Source: JBGYPP01 sp041838515
Lineage (GTDB): Bacteria > Bacillota > Clostridia > Lachnospirales > Lachnospiraceae
Length of the DNA: 11,981 nucleotides
Assembly: GCA_041838515.1 (NCBI GenBank)
Contig: JBGYPP010000087.1
Span: 1-11,981 of the forward strand
Reading direction: 5' to 3'
Numbering within the stretch: the first letter of the stretch is position 1; every line of letters begins with the position of its first letter. Both the position numbers and the translations under genes were made by a program. Below the pieces are notes generated by a model. The model did not search any database, had not been told where the DNA came from, and saw only the letters and a list, made by a program, of their open reading frames with translations. Shown here piece by piece: positions 1 through 8,000 of the stretch.

Positions 1-19
1 GCGGTTTTTTCTTTTAGAT

Positions 20-68
20 GGGCCGGCGGGGCGGCATGGGGATAGGGGCGTCGGGCCTGGCTGGGGGG
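20..68 (+). other. G-quadruplex motif upstream of plsX
   Basis: Six G-tracts lie in a row on the plus strand at 20-22, 28-31, 38-41, 45-48, 53-55 and 63-68, separated by loops of 5, 6, 3, 4 and 7 bases. This satisfies the usual rule of four or more G3 tracts with loops of 1-7 bases, with two tracts to spare. It lies just upstream of the candidate plsX promoter, on the non-template strand. The surrounding DNA is G/T-rich in general, so the motif could be a by-product of base skew. The motif is seen directly; folding and function are inference. The first 15 bases (GCGG followed by a T-rich run) could be the tail of a terminator of a gene to the left, but the stem would lie outside the window. 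Confidence 0.5.
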
Positions 69-91
69 CGGTTTTTCCTTGCTTTCCGGGC

Positions 92-121
92 TTGGATTTA
101 GTATATTGAAAAGAGTAGTAT
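92..121 (+). promoter_or_regulatory. Candidate sigma-A-type promoter for plsX
   Basis: A -35-like TTGGAT (92-97) and a -10-like TAGTAT (116-121) are separated by 18 bases, in a short AT-rich pocket inside very G-rich DNA, and lie 23 bases before the plsX start codon. Both hexamers match the consensus only partly. TAGTAT occurs twice (99-104 and 116-121). No other promoter-like pair is evident before plsX, but the true start of transcription could lie to the left of the window. Confidence 0.35.
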
Positions 122-143
122 TTTTTGGAAAAAGGAGCGGTAT

Positions 144-1187
144 ATGGACAAGTTGGACAAGATATCCGTGGCTCTGGATGCCATGGGCGGCGACCATGCG
201 CCTGGGGAAGTGGTCAAGGGGGCCTTGCTGGCCCTGGCGGCAGAACCCCGGCTGCATATCCATCTGGTAGGCCGGGAGGAGGCGCTAAAGAGGGAGCTGG
301 AGGGCCAGGCCTTTGATTCTTGCCGCTTGCATTTAGTACCCGCCACCCAGGAAATCGCCATGGCCGAGCCGCCGGTGGCGGCCATACGCAGCAAAAAGGA
401 TTCCTCCCTGGTCAAGGCCATGTATTTGGTGCGGGAGGGCCAGTGCCAAGCCCTGGTCAGCGCCGGCAGCACAGGGGCTGTGCTGGTGGGTGGCCAGATG
501 CTGGTGGGCCGCATAAAGGGGGTGGAAAGGCCGCCCCTGGCCCCGTTGATACCCACGGCCAAGGGCGTGGCCCTGCTGGTGGACTGCGGAGCCAATGTGG
601 ATGCCAGAGCCTCCCATTTGCTGCAGTTTGCCCGCATAGGCAGCCTGTATATGCAGAATGTGCTGGGGCTGGAGAAGCCCCGGGTGGCCATAGTCAATAT
701 AGGCGCCGAGGAGGAGAAGGGCAATGCGCTGGTCAAGGAAACCTTTCCCCTGCTCAAGGCCTGCCCGGACATCCATTTCATAGGCAGCATAGAGGCCAGG
801 GACATACCGGCCGGAGAGGCGGATGTCATCGTCTGCGAGGCCTTTGTGGGCAATGTTATATTGAAATTGTACGAGGGCGTGGGCAAGACGCTGATCTCCC
901 AGATCAAGGGGGCCTTGCTCTCCACGCCTCTGAGCAAGATAGGCGCGCTGCTGGCCAAGCCGGCCTTAAAAAAGGCGCTAAAAGCCTATGATCTGGCCGA
1001 ATACGGCGGAGCGCCCTTGCTGGGATTAAAGGGCCTGGTGGTCAAATGCCATGGATCCAGCAAGGCAGGGGAGGTGAAAAATGCCCTGCTCCAATGCGTG
1101 GCCTTTTGCCAGGGAGGCATGGGTGCCAAGTTGGAGGCGGCCTTTGGCGCATCAGGCGCAGCGGAAACAGGACAACAAGCAGAATAG
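144..1187 (+). CDS. plsX: Phosphate acyltransferase PlsX
   Basis: PlsX converts acyl-ACP and inorganic phosphate to acyl-phosphate, which PlsY uses to acylate glycerol-3-phosphate in phospholipid synthesis. It is a peripheral membrane enzyme. The 347-residue product has the family length and landmarks: DAMGGDHAP at residues 12-20, SAGSTGA at 106-112, NIGAEEEKG at 185-193, the EARDI...VCEAFVGNVILK stretch around 217-241, and EYGGAPLLGLKG at 286-297. The ATG at 144 follows AGGAG (133-137) by six bases; an in-frame start further upstream is not needed for homology. The C-terminal tail (about residue 328 onward) is Ala/Gly/Gln-rich and probably not conserved. It is the first gene of the forward cluster and is followed directly by acpP. 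The adjacency of PlsX and its acyl donor carrier fits the pathway. No fabD or fabG lies between them, unlike Bacillus subtilis. Confidence 0.97.
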   Translation: MDKLDKISVALDAMGGDHAPGEVVKGALLALAAEPRLHIHLVGREEALKRELEGQAFDSCRLHLVPATQEIAMAEPPVAAIRSKKDSSLVKAMYLVREGQCQALVSAGSTGAVLVGGQMLVGRIKGVERPPLAPLIPTAKGVALLVDCGANVDARASHLLQFARIGSLYMQNVLGLEKPRVAIVNIGAEEEKGNALVKETFPLLKACPDIHFIGSIEARDIPAGEADVIVCEAFVGNVILKLYEGVGKTLISQIKGALLSTPLSKIGALLAKPALKKALKAYDLAEYGGAPLLGLKGLVVKCHGSSKAGEVKNALLQCVAFCQGGMGAKLEAAFGASGAAETGQQAE

Positions 1188-1199
1188 GGCAGGTGCGTT

Positions 1200-1430
1200 A
1201 TGGTGTTAAAGAAGATACAAGGCATAGTGTCCGGGGTATTGGGCGTGGCTTTGGACGAAGTGCAGCCGGATACACGCTTTGTGGAGGATTTGGGAGCGGA
1301 CTCCCTGGATATATTTCAGATTTTGATGGGCCTGGAGGAGGAATTTGAGATACAAATCCCCACGGAGCAGGTGGATAAGATTCGCACCGTGGGCGAGGCT
1401 GTTGCCCTGATACAGGGGCGGCTGCATTGA
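1200..1430 (+). CDS. acpP: Acyl carrier protein
   Basis: This small acidic carrier of growing acyl chains in type II fatty-acid synthesis also supplies acyl groups to PlsX. The 76-residue product is the usual length. The 4'-phosphopantetheine attachment serine is Ser35 in DLGADSLDIFQI, followed by the acidic helix II (MGLEEEFEIQIP) that docks partner enzymes. The DSLDIFQI version is typical of clostridial ACPs. The ATG is 12 bases after the plsX stop codon, with an AGGT ribosome binding site in the gap, so the two genes should be co-transcribed. A terminator-like hairpin follows the stop codon. A second, dedicated polyketide-type ACP is unlikely in this context. Confidence 0.97.
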   Translation: MVLKKIQGIVSGVLGVALDEVQPDTRFVEDLGADSLDIFQILMGLEEEFEIQIPTEQVDKIRTVGEAVALIQGRLH

Positions 1431-1437
1431 GGCAGGC

Positions 1438-1471
1438 AAAGGGCGCCTAGGTGTGGGCCGGGGCGCTTTTT
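1438..1471 (+). terminator. Intrinsic terminator-like hairpin between acpP and rnc
   Basis: GCGCC (1443-1447) pairs with GGCGC (1462-1466). The stem can continue inward with a T-G wobble and two further G-C pairs (1450-1451 with 1458-1459). A run of five T (1467-1471) follows immediately. Three A residues at 1438-1440 can pair with the T run, so the element could be partly bidirectional. It lies within the 56 bases between the acpP stop codon and the rnc start. Since the downstream genes have no obvious promoter of their own, I infer partial termination that would keep abundant acpP message above rnc-smc-ftsY. The stem is modest, so its strength is uncertain. Confidence 0.5.
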
Positions 1472-1486
1472 CCTATGGGAGGGCAT

Positions 1487-2233
1487 ATGGAGAATCATCT
1501 GCGGGGAGGCCGTTTCCAGGCGCTGGAGAAGGCGGTGGGATATCATTTTCGGGAGGAGGATCTGCTGCGGCAGGCCTTGACCCACAGTTCCTATGCCAAT
1601 GAACAAAGGATTAACAAAATAGGGCATTACGAGCGGCTGGAATTTTTGGGGGACGCCGTCTTGGAGCTGCTCAGCAGCGAATATCTCTTTGAAACCTACC
1701 CTTTGATGCCGGAGGGGCGGCTGACCAAGCTGCGCGCCTCCCTGGTCTGCGAACCCTCACTGGCCGCCTGCGCCAAGGCCATGGGCCTGGATGCGTATCT
1801 GCTGCTGGGCAGGGGGGAGGAGGCCTCCGGAGGGCGGGAGCGCCACTCCATACTGTCTGATGCCTTGGAGGCTCTGATAGGGGCCGTCTATCTGGACGGG
1901 GGCATAGAGGAGGCCCGGCGTTTCGTCCATAGGCGGGTGCTGCAGGATCTGGAGCAAAGGCGGCTCTTCCAAGACAGCAAGACCATGCTGCAGGAAGTGG
2001 TGCAGAAAGATTGGAAGGCCCAGATAGAGTATCTGCCCATATGGGAAGAGGGGCCGGAGCATCAAAAGCGCTTCTGTGTGGAATTGCGCATAGACGGCCA
2101 GATCTATGGACGGGGCGAGGGCAAGAATAAAAAGGCGGCGCAGCAGCAGGCGGCTTACACTGCGCTGCTGGCGCTGCGGGAACGGGGAATGGGTTTCGAT
2201 GTATTTGAAGAGTATAGAGGTGGCGGGATTTAA
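1487..2233 (+). CDS. rnc: Ribonuclease III
   Basis: This double-strand-specific endoribonuclease processes rRNA precursors and regulatory duplexes. The 248-residue product carries the RNase III signature ERLEFLGDAVLELL at residues 49-62, with metal-binding and catalytic residues corresponding to Glu49, Glu52 and Asp56, and the second acidic pair Asp125 and Glu128 in SDALEALIGAVYLDGG. A C-terminal dsRNA-binding domain spans about 163-232, including KNKKAAQQQAA. I chose ATG 1487 because GGGAGGG (1477-1483) lies just upstream and because the family begins close to this point. The frame is open back to a GTG at 1451 and an ATG at 1475, but the GTG start would lie inside the terminator-like hairpin. 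The last 12 codons overlap the start of smc. Encoding next to smc and ftsY is conserved across Firmicutes. Confidence 0.95.
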   Translation: MENHLRGGRFQALEKAVGYHFREEDLLRQALTHSSYANEQRINKIGHYERLEFLGDAVLELLSSEYLFETYPLMPEGRLTKLRASLVCEPSLAACAKAMGLDAYLLLGRGEEASGGRERHSILSDALEALIGAVYLDGGIEEARRFVHRRVLQDLEQRRLFQDSKTMLQEVVQKDWKAQIEYLPIWEEGPEHQKRFCVELRIDGQIYGRGEGKNKKAAQQQAAYTALLALRERGMGFDVFEEYRGGGI

Positions 2234-5200
2234 GTCCTTTGCCAACAAGATTTGCCTGCAATTTCAACCGGGAATCACGGCTATAGTGGGGCCAAACGGC
2301 AGCGGAAAGAGCAATGTGGCAGATGCCGTGCGGTGGGTGCTGGGGGAGCAGCGCAGCAAGCAGCTGCGGGGTTCCAGCATGCAGGATGTCATATTCTCGG
2401 GAACGGAGGACAAAAAGGCCCAGAGCTATGCCTATGTGGCCATCACGCTGGACAATAAGGATGGGCAGCTGGCCACAGAGTACCAGGAGGTCTGCGTGGC
2501 CAGGCGCATATACCGCTCCGGGGAGAGCGAGTACCTGATCAATGGATCTGCCTGCCGTCTGCGGGATGTGCAGGAATTGTTCTATGACACCGGCATAGGC
2601 AAGGAGGGCTACTCCATCATAGGCCAGGGTCAAATTGATAAAATATTATCAGGAAAACCGGAGGAGAGGCGGGAGTTGTTTGATGAGGCCGCCGGCATAG
2701 TCAAATTTAAGCGCCGCAAGGCCCAGGCCCTGGCCAAGCTGGAGAGGCAGGAGCAGGACAGGCTACGCATACAGGATGTGCTGGGGGAGCTGGAAAGGCA
2801 GATAGGGCCGCTGACCAGGCAGGCTCAGAAAGCCAAGACCTATCTGGCGTATAAAGAGGCGCTAAAGGCCGTGGATATAGCCGTATTCCTTGGGGAACAC
2901 GGCGCTCTGGAGGAGAAGGGCCGCAGGCTGGAGGGGGACTTGGCGCTGGCCGAGAGCGGCCGCCAGGAGGCTGCTGAGGGTCTGGAGGAGGCAAGGCAGG
3001 CCTATGCGCAGGAAAACAGCCGTTTGGAGGAGATACAGGAGGGCATAGACAGGCTCCAGGAGGCGCTGGCCCAGGAGGGTCAGGAGGGAGGCCGGCTGCA
3101 GGGACAGATGGCCCTGTGCAAGGAGCAGTGGGAGCAGTTGGGGCGCCAGGCGGAGGAGGCCGCCCAGAGGCATAGTTCCTATGGCCGGGAGGCGGGCGCG
3201 CTGGAGGAGGAGGCCGCCGGCCGCCGTCAGGCGCTGGCCGGGCAGGAGGCGCTTTGGCAGGCGGCGGCAGGAGAGATGGAGGCCGCCCGGACCGCCTGGG
3301 AGCAGAGCCAGCAGGCCCTGGCCCAGGGGCGCAGGGATTTGGAGGCGCTGGGACAGGAGGAGAGGGAAATCCTCGCCCGTGGGGGACAGCTGCAGAGCCA
3401 ATTGGAGAAAGCGGCCGCTTTGGGGGAGCAATTCGCCATACAGAGGGCTGCGCTGCAGAGCCAGTTGGTGGAGAGGGCCACAGGAGGACAGCTGCGCGCC
3501 GTCCAGAGGAGGGAGTGGCAGCAGGCTTTGGATGCCGCCGTGGAGGAGGCTGGGGAATTGGAGGCCCTGGAGAGCGGCATGCAAGAGCGGCTGGGACAGT
3601 ATCGGCAGCAGCTGGCCGCGCTGGACGGGGCCTTGAGGGGCAAGCAGGGGGAGTACCACCTGTGCCGTTCCCGTCTGGAGGCCTTGACGGCCATACACCA
3701 GCGGTATGAGGGCTATGGCCAATCTGTGAAGAAATTGATGGAGGAGAGGGGCCGCTTTCCCGGCATACTGGGCACGGTGGCCGATGTCATACACACGGAC
3801 AGCCGCTATGCGCTGGCATTGGAAACCGCGCTGGGGGGCAGCTTGCAGCATATCATTACCAAGGACTCGGCCACGGCCAAGGCTCTGGTGCAGAGGCTAA
3901 AGGAGCAAAAATGGGGCAGGGCCACCTTTCTGCCCTTGGACGGACTCTCCCAGGCCAGGGATTTCTCGCCCAAGCAGGCTCTGGAAGAGCCGGGCGTGCT
4001 GGGTCTGGCCAGCCGGCTCTGCCAATATGCGCCGCAGTTTGAAGCGCTGGCGGCCCAGCTGCTGGGCCGCATACTGGTGGTGGACACCATGGACAGGGCG
4101 CTGGCCATAGCGAGGAAATACCAGCACAGCCTGCGTATGGTTACCTTGGAGGGGGAGCTGTTCTCCCCCGGCGGAGCCATCAGCGGCGGCGCTTTCAAAA
4201 ACAGCGCCAATCTGCTCGGGCGGCGCAGGGAGTTGGAGGCCTTGGAGCTGTCTGTCCGGGAGGCCGCAGGCCAAGTGGAGGCGCTGGAGGCGGATATTCA
4301 GGCCGCCAAATCCGCCAGGGCTGCGCTGCGCCGGGAGCTGGAGGCCTTACAGGAACGCCAAAGGGATCTGGAATCCATGCAGATGTCTATGCAAAAAGAC
4401 ATAGACGGCCTGGCCCTCAAGGAGCAGGAAGAGGAGGCCAGATGGCAGTCCCTGGAGGCTGAGGAGGCCAGGCTGGGCCAGGAGTTGGGCCGCTTGGATA
4501 TGGAGAAGCAAAAGGCCAGGGAGGCCTTGGAGGGCCAGGGCGCCGCCGCCAGGGATTTGGAGGAGAGGATGTCCGGTCTCCAGGCCGCATTGGCGCAGGA
4601 GCAGGACAGGGAGGCCCGGCTGGGCGCCCAGGCGGCGGCCAGCCGTCTGGAGGAGCAGAAGCTCTCCTTGGCCAGAGAGTATGCCGGCCAGCAGCTGGAG
4701 CAGCTAGAGCATCGCAGGCAGGAGGCCTTGGAAAGAGCTGCTGAGATGGAGGCGCTGCACCGTAGGCTGGAGCAGGAGCAGGGGGAGAAAAAGGCCCGGC
4801 TGGCAGCTCTGGAGGAGGAGGTCCAAAGCCAGAGCCATAGGAAGCTGGCCGGGGAGAAGAGCCTTTCCCAGGCGTTGGAGTCCAGAGAGGCCGCCAAGGC
4901 TGCCCAAAAACGCTGGCTGGAGGCCAGGGAGGAGAGGGGAGAGGCCCTGGCGCTGGTGGAAAAGGAGTGTATGCGGCTGTCCTCCCTGCTGGAGCGGGTG
5001 GGGGAGCAGATATCCCAGGCCGTGGCTTATATGTGGGAGGAATATGCCATGACCCTGCGGGATGCCAGGCGGCACATGGAATCCCAGCCCCAGGAGGAGG
5101 ACCGGCCCCTGGCCGCCCTGCAAAAGGAGAAGGCCCGCCTGGGCGCAGAGATCAAGGCGCTGGGGGATGTGCATGTAAACGCCATAGAGGATTTGCGGGA

Positions 5201-5768
5201 GCTGGAGGAGAGGCATGGATTTCTCTTTGAGCAGCACAAGGATCTGGAGGAGGGGGCCAAGGCTCTGGCGCAGCTGGCTGGGGAGTTGGATCAGGCCATG
5301 CGCCGGCAGTTTGGCGAGCAGTTTGGCCGTATAGAACGGGAGTTTGCCAGGGTGTTTGCCGAGTTGTTTGGCGGCGGCAAGGCCTGGCTGGAGCTGGAGG
5401 AGGGGGATGCGCTGGAGAGCGGCATATCTATCAAGGCCCAGCCTCCAGGCAAGAAGTTGCAGAATATGATGCAGCTCTCCGGCGGGGAAAAGGCCCTGAC
5501 GGCCATATCCCTGCTCTTTGCGATACAAAATCTCAAACCCTCGCCCTTTTGCCTGTTGGACGAGATTGAGGCGGCGCTGGACGAGTCCAATGTGAGCCGA
5601 TTTGCCGGATATTTACACAAATTGGCGCACAATACCCAGTTTATCGTCATCACACACCGGCGGGGTACCATGGAGAGGGCGGACAGGCTGTATGGCATTA
5701 CCATGCAGGAGAGGGGCATCTCGGCTCTGGTCAGCGTGAATTTGGTAGAGAAGGATTTGCAAAATTAG
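2199..5768 (+). CDS. smc: Chromosome segregation protein SMC
   Basis: This is the ATPase of the bacterial condensin (SMC-ScpA-ScpB), which extrudes DNA loops and helps separate sister chromosomes. The 1189-residue product matches the size of Firmicutes SMCs. The N-terminal head has Walker A GPNGSGKS at residues 31-38. A long coiled coil very rich in Glu, Ala, Gln and Leu follows to about 515, then the hinge at about 518-680 (GRFPGILG through GGAISGG). A second coiled coil returns to the C-terminal head, with ABC signature LSGGEK at 1093-1098 and Walker B ending in Asp1121-Glu1122. The start MYLKSIEVAGFKSF is the canonical SMC N-terminus, so ATG 2199 is preferred over upstream in-frame starts inside rnc. 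A GGGGA at 2184-2188 could serve as ribosome binding site. The first 35 bases lie within rnc, implying translational coupling. No frameshift or loss of ATPase motifs is seen. Confidence 0.97.
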   Translation: MYLKSIEVAGFKSFANKICLQFQPGITAIVGPNGSGKSNVADAVRWVLGEQRSKQLRGSSMQDVIFSGTEDKKAQSYAYVAITLDNKDGQLATEYQEVCVARRIYRSGESEYLINGSACRLRDVQELFYDTGIGKEGYSIIGQGQIDKILSGKPEERRELFDEAAGIVKFKRRKAQALAKLERQEQDRLRIQDVLGELERQIGPLTRQAQKAKTYLAYKEALKAVDIAVFLGEHGALEEKGRRLEGDLALAESGRQEAAEGLEEARQAYAQENSRLEEIQEGIDRLQEALAQEGQEGGRLQGQMALCKEQWEQLGRQAEEAAQRHSSYGREAGALEEEAAGRRQALAGQEALWQAAAGEMEAARTAWEQSQQALAQGRRDLEALGQEEREILARGGQLQSQLEKAAALGEQFAIQRAALQSQLVERATGGQLRAVQRREWQQALDAAVEEAGELEALESGMQERLGQYRQQLAALDGALRGKQGEYHLCRSRLEALTAIHQRYEGYGQSVKKLMEERGRFPGILGTVADVIHTDSRYALALETALGGSLQHIITKDSATAKALVQRLKEQKWGRATFLPLDGLSQARDFSPKQALEEPGVLGLASRLCQYAPQFEALAAQLLGRILVVDTMDRALAIARKYQHSLRMVTLEGELFSPGGAISGGAFKNSANLLGRRRELEALELSVREAAGQVEALEADIQAAKSARAALRRELEALQERQRDLESMQMSMQKDIDGLALKEQEEEARWQSLEAEEARLGQELGRLDMEKQKAREALEGQGAAARDLEERMSGLQAALAQEQDREARLGAQAAASRLEEQKLSLAREYAGQQLEQLEHRRQEALERAAEMEALHRRLEQEQGEKKARLAALEEEVQSQSHRKLAGEKSLSQALESREAAKAAQKRWLEAREERGEALALVEKECMRLSSLLERVGEQISQAVAYMWEEYAMTLRDARRHMESQPQEEDRPLAALQKEKARLGAEIKALGDVHVNAIEDLRELEERHGFLFEQHKDLEEGAKALAQLAGELDQAMRRQFGEQFGRIEREFARVFAELFGGGKAWLELEEGDALESGISIKAQPPGKKLQNMMQLSGGEKALTAISLLFAIQNLKPSPFCLLDEIEAALDESNVSRFAGYLHKLAHNTQFIVITHRRGTMERADRLYGITMQERGISALVSVNLVEKDLQN

Positions 5769-5781
5769 TTCAGGGGGCGGT

Positions 5782-6702
5782 ATGCAGGAAAAGAAAGGTT
5801 TTTTTGCCAGATTGCGGGACGGCCTGGGCAAGACCAGGGCCAATATCGTCCAGGGCATAGACAGGGTGTTTGGCGGGTCCTCCTCTATAGACGAGGACTT
5901 CTATGAGGAGCTGGAGGAGGCCTTGATACTGGGGGATATAGGCGTCAATGCCACGGCCTCCATACTGGACAATCTGCGCCGCAAGGTGCGGGAGCAGCGG
6001 ATCAAGGAGCCGCTGGCCTGCAAGAAGCTGTTGGTGGAGGGCATCAAGGAGCAGATGGGCGTGGCGCCGGAGGCTTATGATTTCACCAAGACTCAGGCCG
6101 TGGTGCTGGTTATAGGCGTAAACGGTGTGGGCAAGACCACCTCCGTGGGCAAATTGGCCTCTATACTCAGGCAGCAGGGGCGAAAGGTGCTGATAGCTGC
6201 AGCCGACACCTTTCGCGCCGCCGCCGTGGACCAGCTGGCCGTCTGGGCCGAACGCTCCGGGGTGCCCATGGTCCGGGGGGGCGAGGGGGCAGACCCCTCC
6301 AGCGTGGTTTTTGATGCCGTACAGGCGGCCAAGGCCAGGGGAGTGGATGTGCTGCTCATCGATACGGCCGGCCGTCTGCACAACAAGAAGAACCTGATGG
6401 AGGAGCTGGCCAAGATGAACCGCATCATAGGCCGGGAATTTCCCGCTGCTCTGAGGGAGAATCTGATCGTGCTGGATGGGACCACGGGGCAGAATGCGCT
6501 GGCACAGGCCAGGGAATTTGGGCAGGTAGCCAATCTGACCGGCATCATATTGACCAAAATGGACGGTACGGCCAAGGGCGGCATAGCTGTGGCCATACAA
6601 TCGGAGTTGAACATACCGGTAAAATATATTGGCGTGGGCGAAGATGTAGAGGATTTGCAGCGCTTTGATCCGGCAGAATTTGTGGATGCTTTGTTTTCAT
6701 AG
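5782..6702 (+). CDS. ftsY: Signal recognition particle receptor FtsY
   Basis: This SRP GTPase at the membrane receives ribosome-nascent-chain complexes from Ffh and passes them to the SecYEG translocon. The 306-residue product has a short helical N domain (about 1-95) and a G domain with P-loop GVNGVGKTT at 112-120, DTFRAAAVDQL at 142-152, DTAGR at 194-198 and TKMDGTAKGG at 258-267. The acidic A domain of the Escherichia coli protein is absent, as is common in Gram-positives. The N-terminal MQEKKGFFARLRDGL forms the amphipathic membrane-contact helix. The ATG is 13 bases after the smc stop codon, preceded by a G-rich ribosome binding site. The usual downstream partners ylxM and ffh do not follow; an amino-acid gene does. 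DTFRAAAVDQL and the missing M domain distinguish it from Ffh. Confidence 0.97.
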   Translation: MQEKKGFFARLRDGLGKTRANIVQGIDRVFGGSSSIDEDFYEELEEALILGDIGVNATASILDNLRRKVREQRIKEPLACKKLLVEGIKEQMGVAPEAYDFTKTQAVVLVIGVNGVGKTTSVGKLASILRQQGRKVLIAAADTFRAAAVDQLAVWAERSGVPMVRGGEGADPSSVVFDAVQAAKARGVDVLLIDTAGRLHNKKNLMEELAKMNRIIGREFPAALRENLIVLDGTTGQNALAQAREFGQVANLTGIILTKMDGTAKGGIAVAIQSELNIPVKYIGVGEDVEDLQRFDPAEFVDALFS

Positions 6703-6706
6703 GAGG
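6701..6706 (+). promoter_or_regulatory. Shine-Dalgarno overlapping the ftsY stop codon
   Basis: AGGAGG begins with the last two bases of the ftsY TAG stop codon (6700-6702) and is five bases from the ATG at 6712. This near-perfect site supports ATG 6712 as the start of the threonine ammonia-lyase and suggests its translation is coupled to termination of ftsY. A GTG at 6706 is in the same frame but overlaps the site itself. Confidence 0.75.
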
Positions 6707-6711
6707 TGGGT

Positions 6712-7977
6712 ATGGGCGAGGGGCTGTGGCCGCAAAGGGAACAGGTGGAGGAGGCGGGGCAAAAGATGCTGACCCTGGAGCGCTTTGAGGAGGCCTCCCA
6801 GCTGGTCAAGGGCATTACGCTGGAAACCAAACTGGTCTACAGCGATTATTTCAGCGCCAAGACCGGCAATAAGGTCTATCTCAAGCCGGAGAATATGCAG
6901 CTGACCGGCTCTTACAAGGTGCGGGGAGCGTATTACAAGATTGCCAGCCTTAGCCCGGAGGAGAGGGCCAGAGGGCTGGTGACGGCTTCTGCGGGCAATC
7001 ATGCCCAGGGCGTGGCTTATGCGGCCAAGGCCTACGGCGTGGCGGCCACCATAGTCATGCCCACCATCACACCGCTGATCAAGGTGAACAGGACCAAGGC
7101 CTATGGGGCCAAGGTCATACTCCATGGGGATGTGTACGATGCGGCCTGTGAAAAGGCATACGAGCTGGCGGATAAGGAGGGCATGACCTTTATCCACCCC
7201 TTTGACGATCTGGCTGTGGCTACGGGCCAGGGTTCGGTGGCCATGGAGATATTCAAGGAGCTTCCCCTGGTGGATTATATTTTGGTGCCGGTGGGTGGGG
7301 GCGGTCTGGCGGCTGGAGTGGCGGCGCTGGCCAAGCAGCTGCACCCCCACATCAGGGTCATAGGCGTGGAGCCGGCGGGAGCGGCCTCCATGGCCCATTC
7401 CTTTGCCCAGGGCAAGCCCTCCACCCTGCCCAAGGTGTCCACCATAGCCGAGGGCGCGGCCGTCAAGACCCCGGGAGCGCTGGTATTTCCTTATGTGCAA
7501 AAATACCTGGACGATCTGACCACAGTCAGGGATGAGGAGCTGGTGGCCAGCTTTCTGGATATGGTGGAGAACCACAAGATGGTGGTGGAGAATGCCGGCC
7601 TCCTGACCGTGGCCGCCCTCAAGCAGCTCAAGGTCAAGGACAAGCGGGTGGTGGCCATACTCAGCGGCGGCAATATGGATGTGATCACCATGTCCAGCGT
7701 AGTACAGCAGGGATTGATCTTTAGGGATAGGATATTTACCATATCCATACTGCTGCCGGACAAGCCCGGGGAATTGTGCAAGGTGGCCGGGGCCATAGCC
7801 TCTGTCAATGGCAATGTGATCAAGCTAGAGCACAACCAGTTTGTGTCCACCAACCGCAATGCGGCTGTGGAGATCAGCATTACGCTGGAGGCCTTTGGCA
7901 CGGAGCACAAGCATGAGATTATAGAGCGCCTGCGGCAGGAGGGGTATGACCCCAGGCAGGTGCGCACCAATATTTGA
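6712..7977 (+). CDS. ilvA: Threonine ammonia-lyase with C-terminal ACT domain
   Basis: This PLP enzyme deaminates threonine to 2-oxobutyrate and ammonia, the entry step to isoleucine or a catabolic route to propionate. With the start at 6712 the product has 421 residues. Lys69 in GSYKVRGAYYK is the PLP-binding lysine, a glycine-rich phosphate-binding loop (VGGGGLAAG) lies at about 194-202, and SGGNMD closes the catalytic domain. A single ACT domain occupies about 341-415 (ISILLPDKPGELCKVAGAIASVNGN). One short ACT domain of this kind fits the TdcB-like/short IlvA group rather than the long two-repeat E. coli IlvA, so 'ilvA' versus 'tdcB' is uncertain, as is the allosteric effector. An alternative start is ATG 6766 (403 residues), where family homology begins; the strong AGGAGG favours 6712. 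It follows ftsY directly. Confidence 0.93.
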   Translation: MGEGLWPQREQVEEAGQKMLTLERFEEASQLVKGITLETKLVYSDYFSAKTGNKVYLKPENMQLTGSYKVRGAYYKIASLSPEERARGLVTASAGNHAQGVAYAAKAYGVAATIVMPTITPLIKVNRTKAYGAKVILHGDVYDAACEKAYELADKEGMTFIHPFDDLAVATGQGSVAMEIFKELPLVDYILVPVGGGGLAAGVAALAKQLHPHIRVIGVEPAGAASMAHSFAQGKPSTLPKVSTIAEGAAVKTPGALVFPYVQKYLDDLTTVRDEELVASFLDMVENHKMVVENAGLLTVAALKQLKVKDKRVVAILSGGNMDVITMSSVVQQGLIFRDRIFTISILLPDKPGELCKVAGAIASVNGNVIKLEHNQFVSTNRNAAVEISITLEAFGTEHKHEIIERLRQEGYDPRQVRTNI

Positions 7978-8000
7978 TTTTCGGGGGGTAGGTCGGCAGC

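Noticed and set aside
98..121. Possible FapR or FabT operator before plsX
   Set aside because: A TTAGTA half-site is present at 98-103, but the matching inverted half is missing; the second TAGTAT is a direct repeat that fits a -10 box better.
98..958. Long minus-strand frames opposite plsX, smc, ftsY and argH
   Set aside because: They lie opposite genes with intact conserved motifs and have no family features; long antisense frames are expected in GC-rich DNA.
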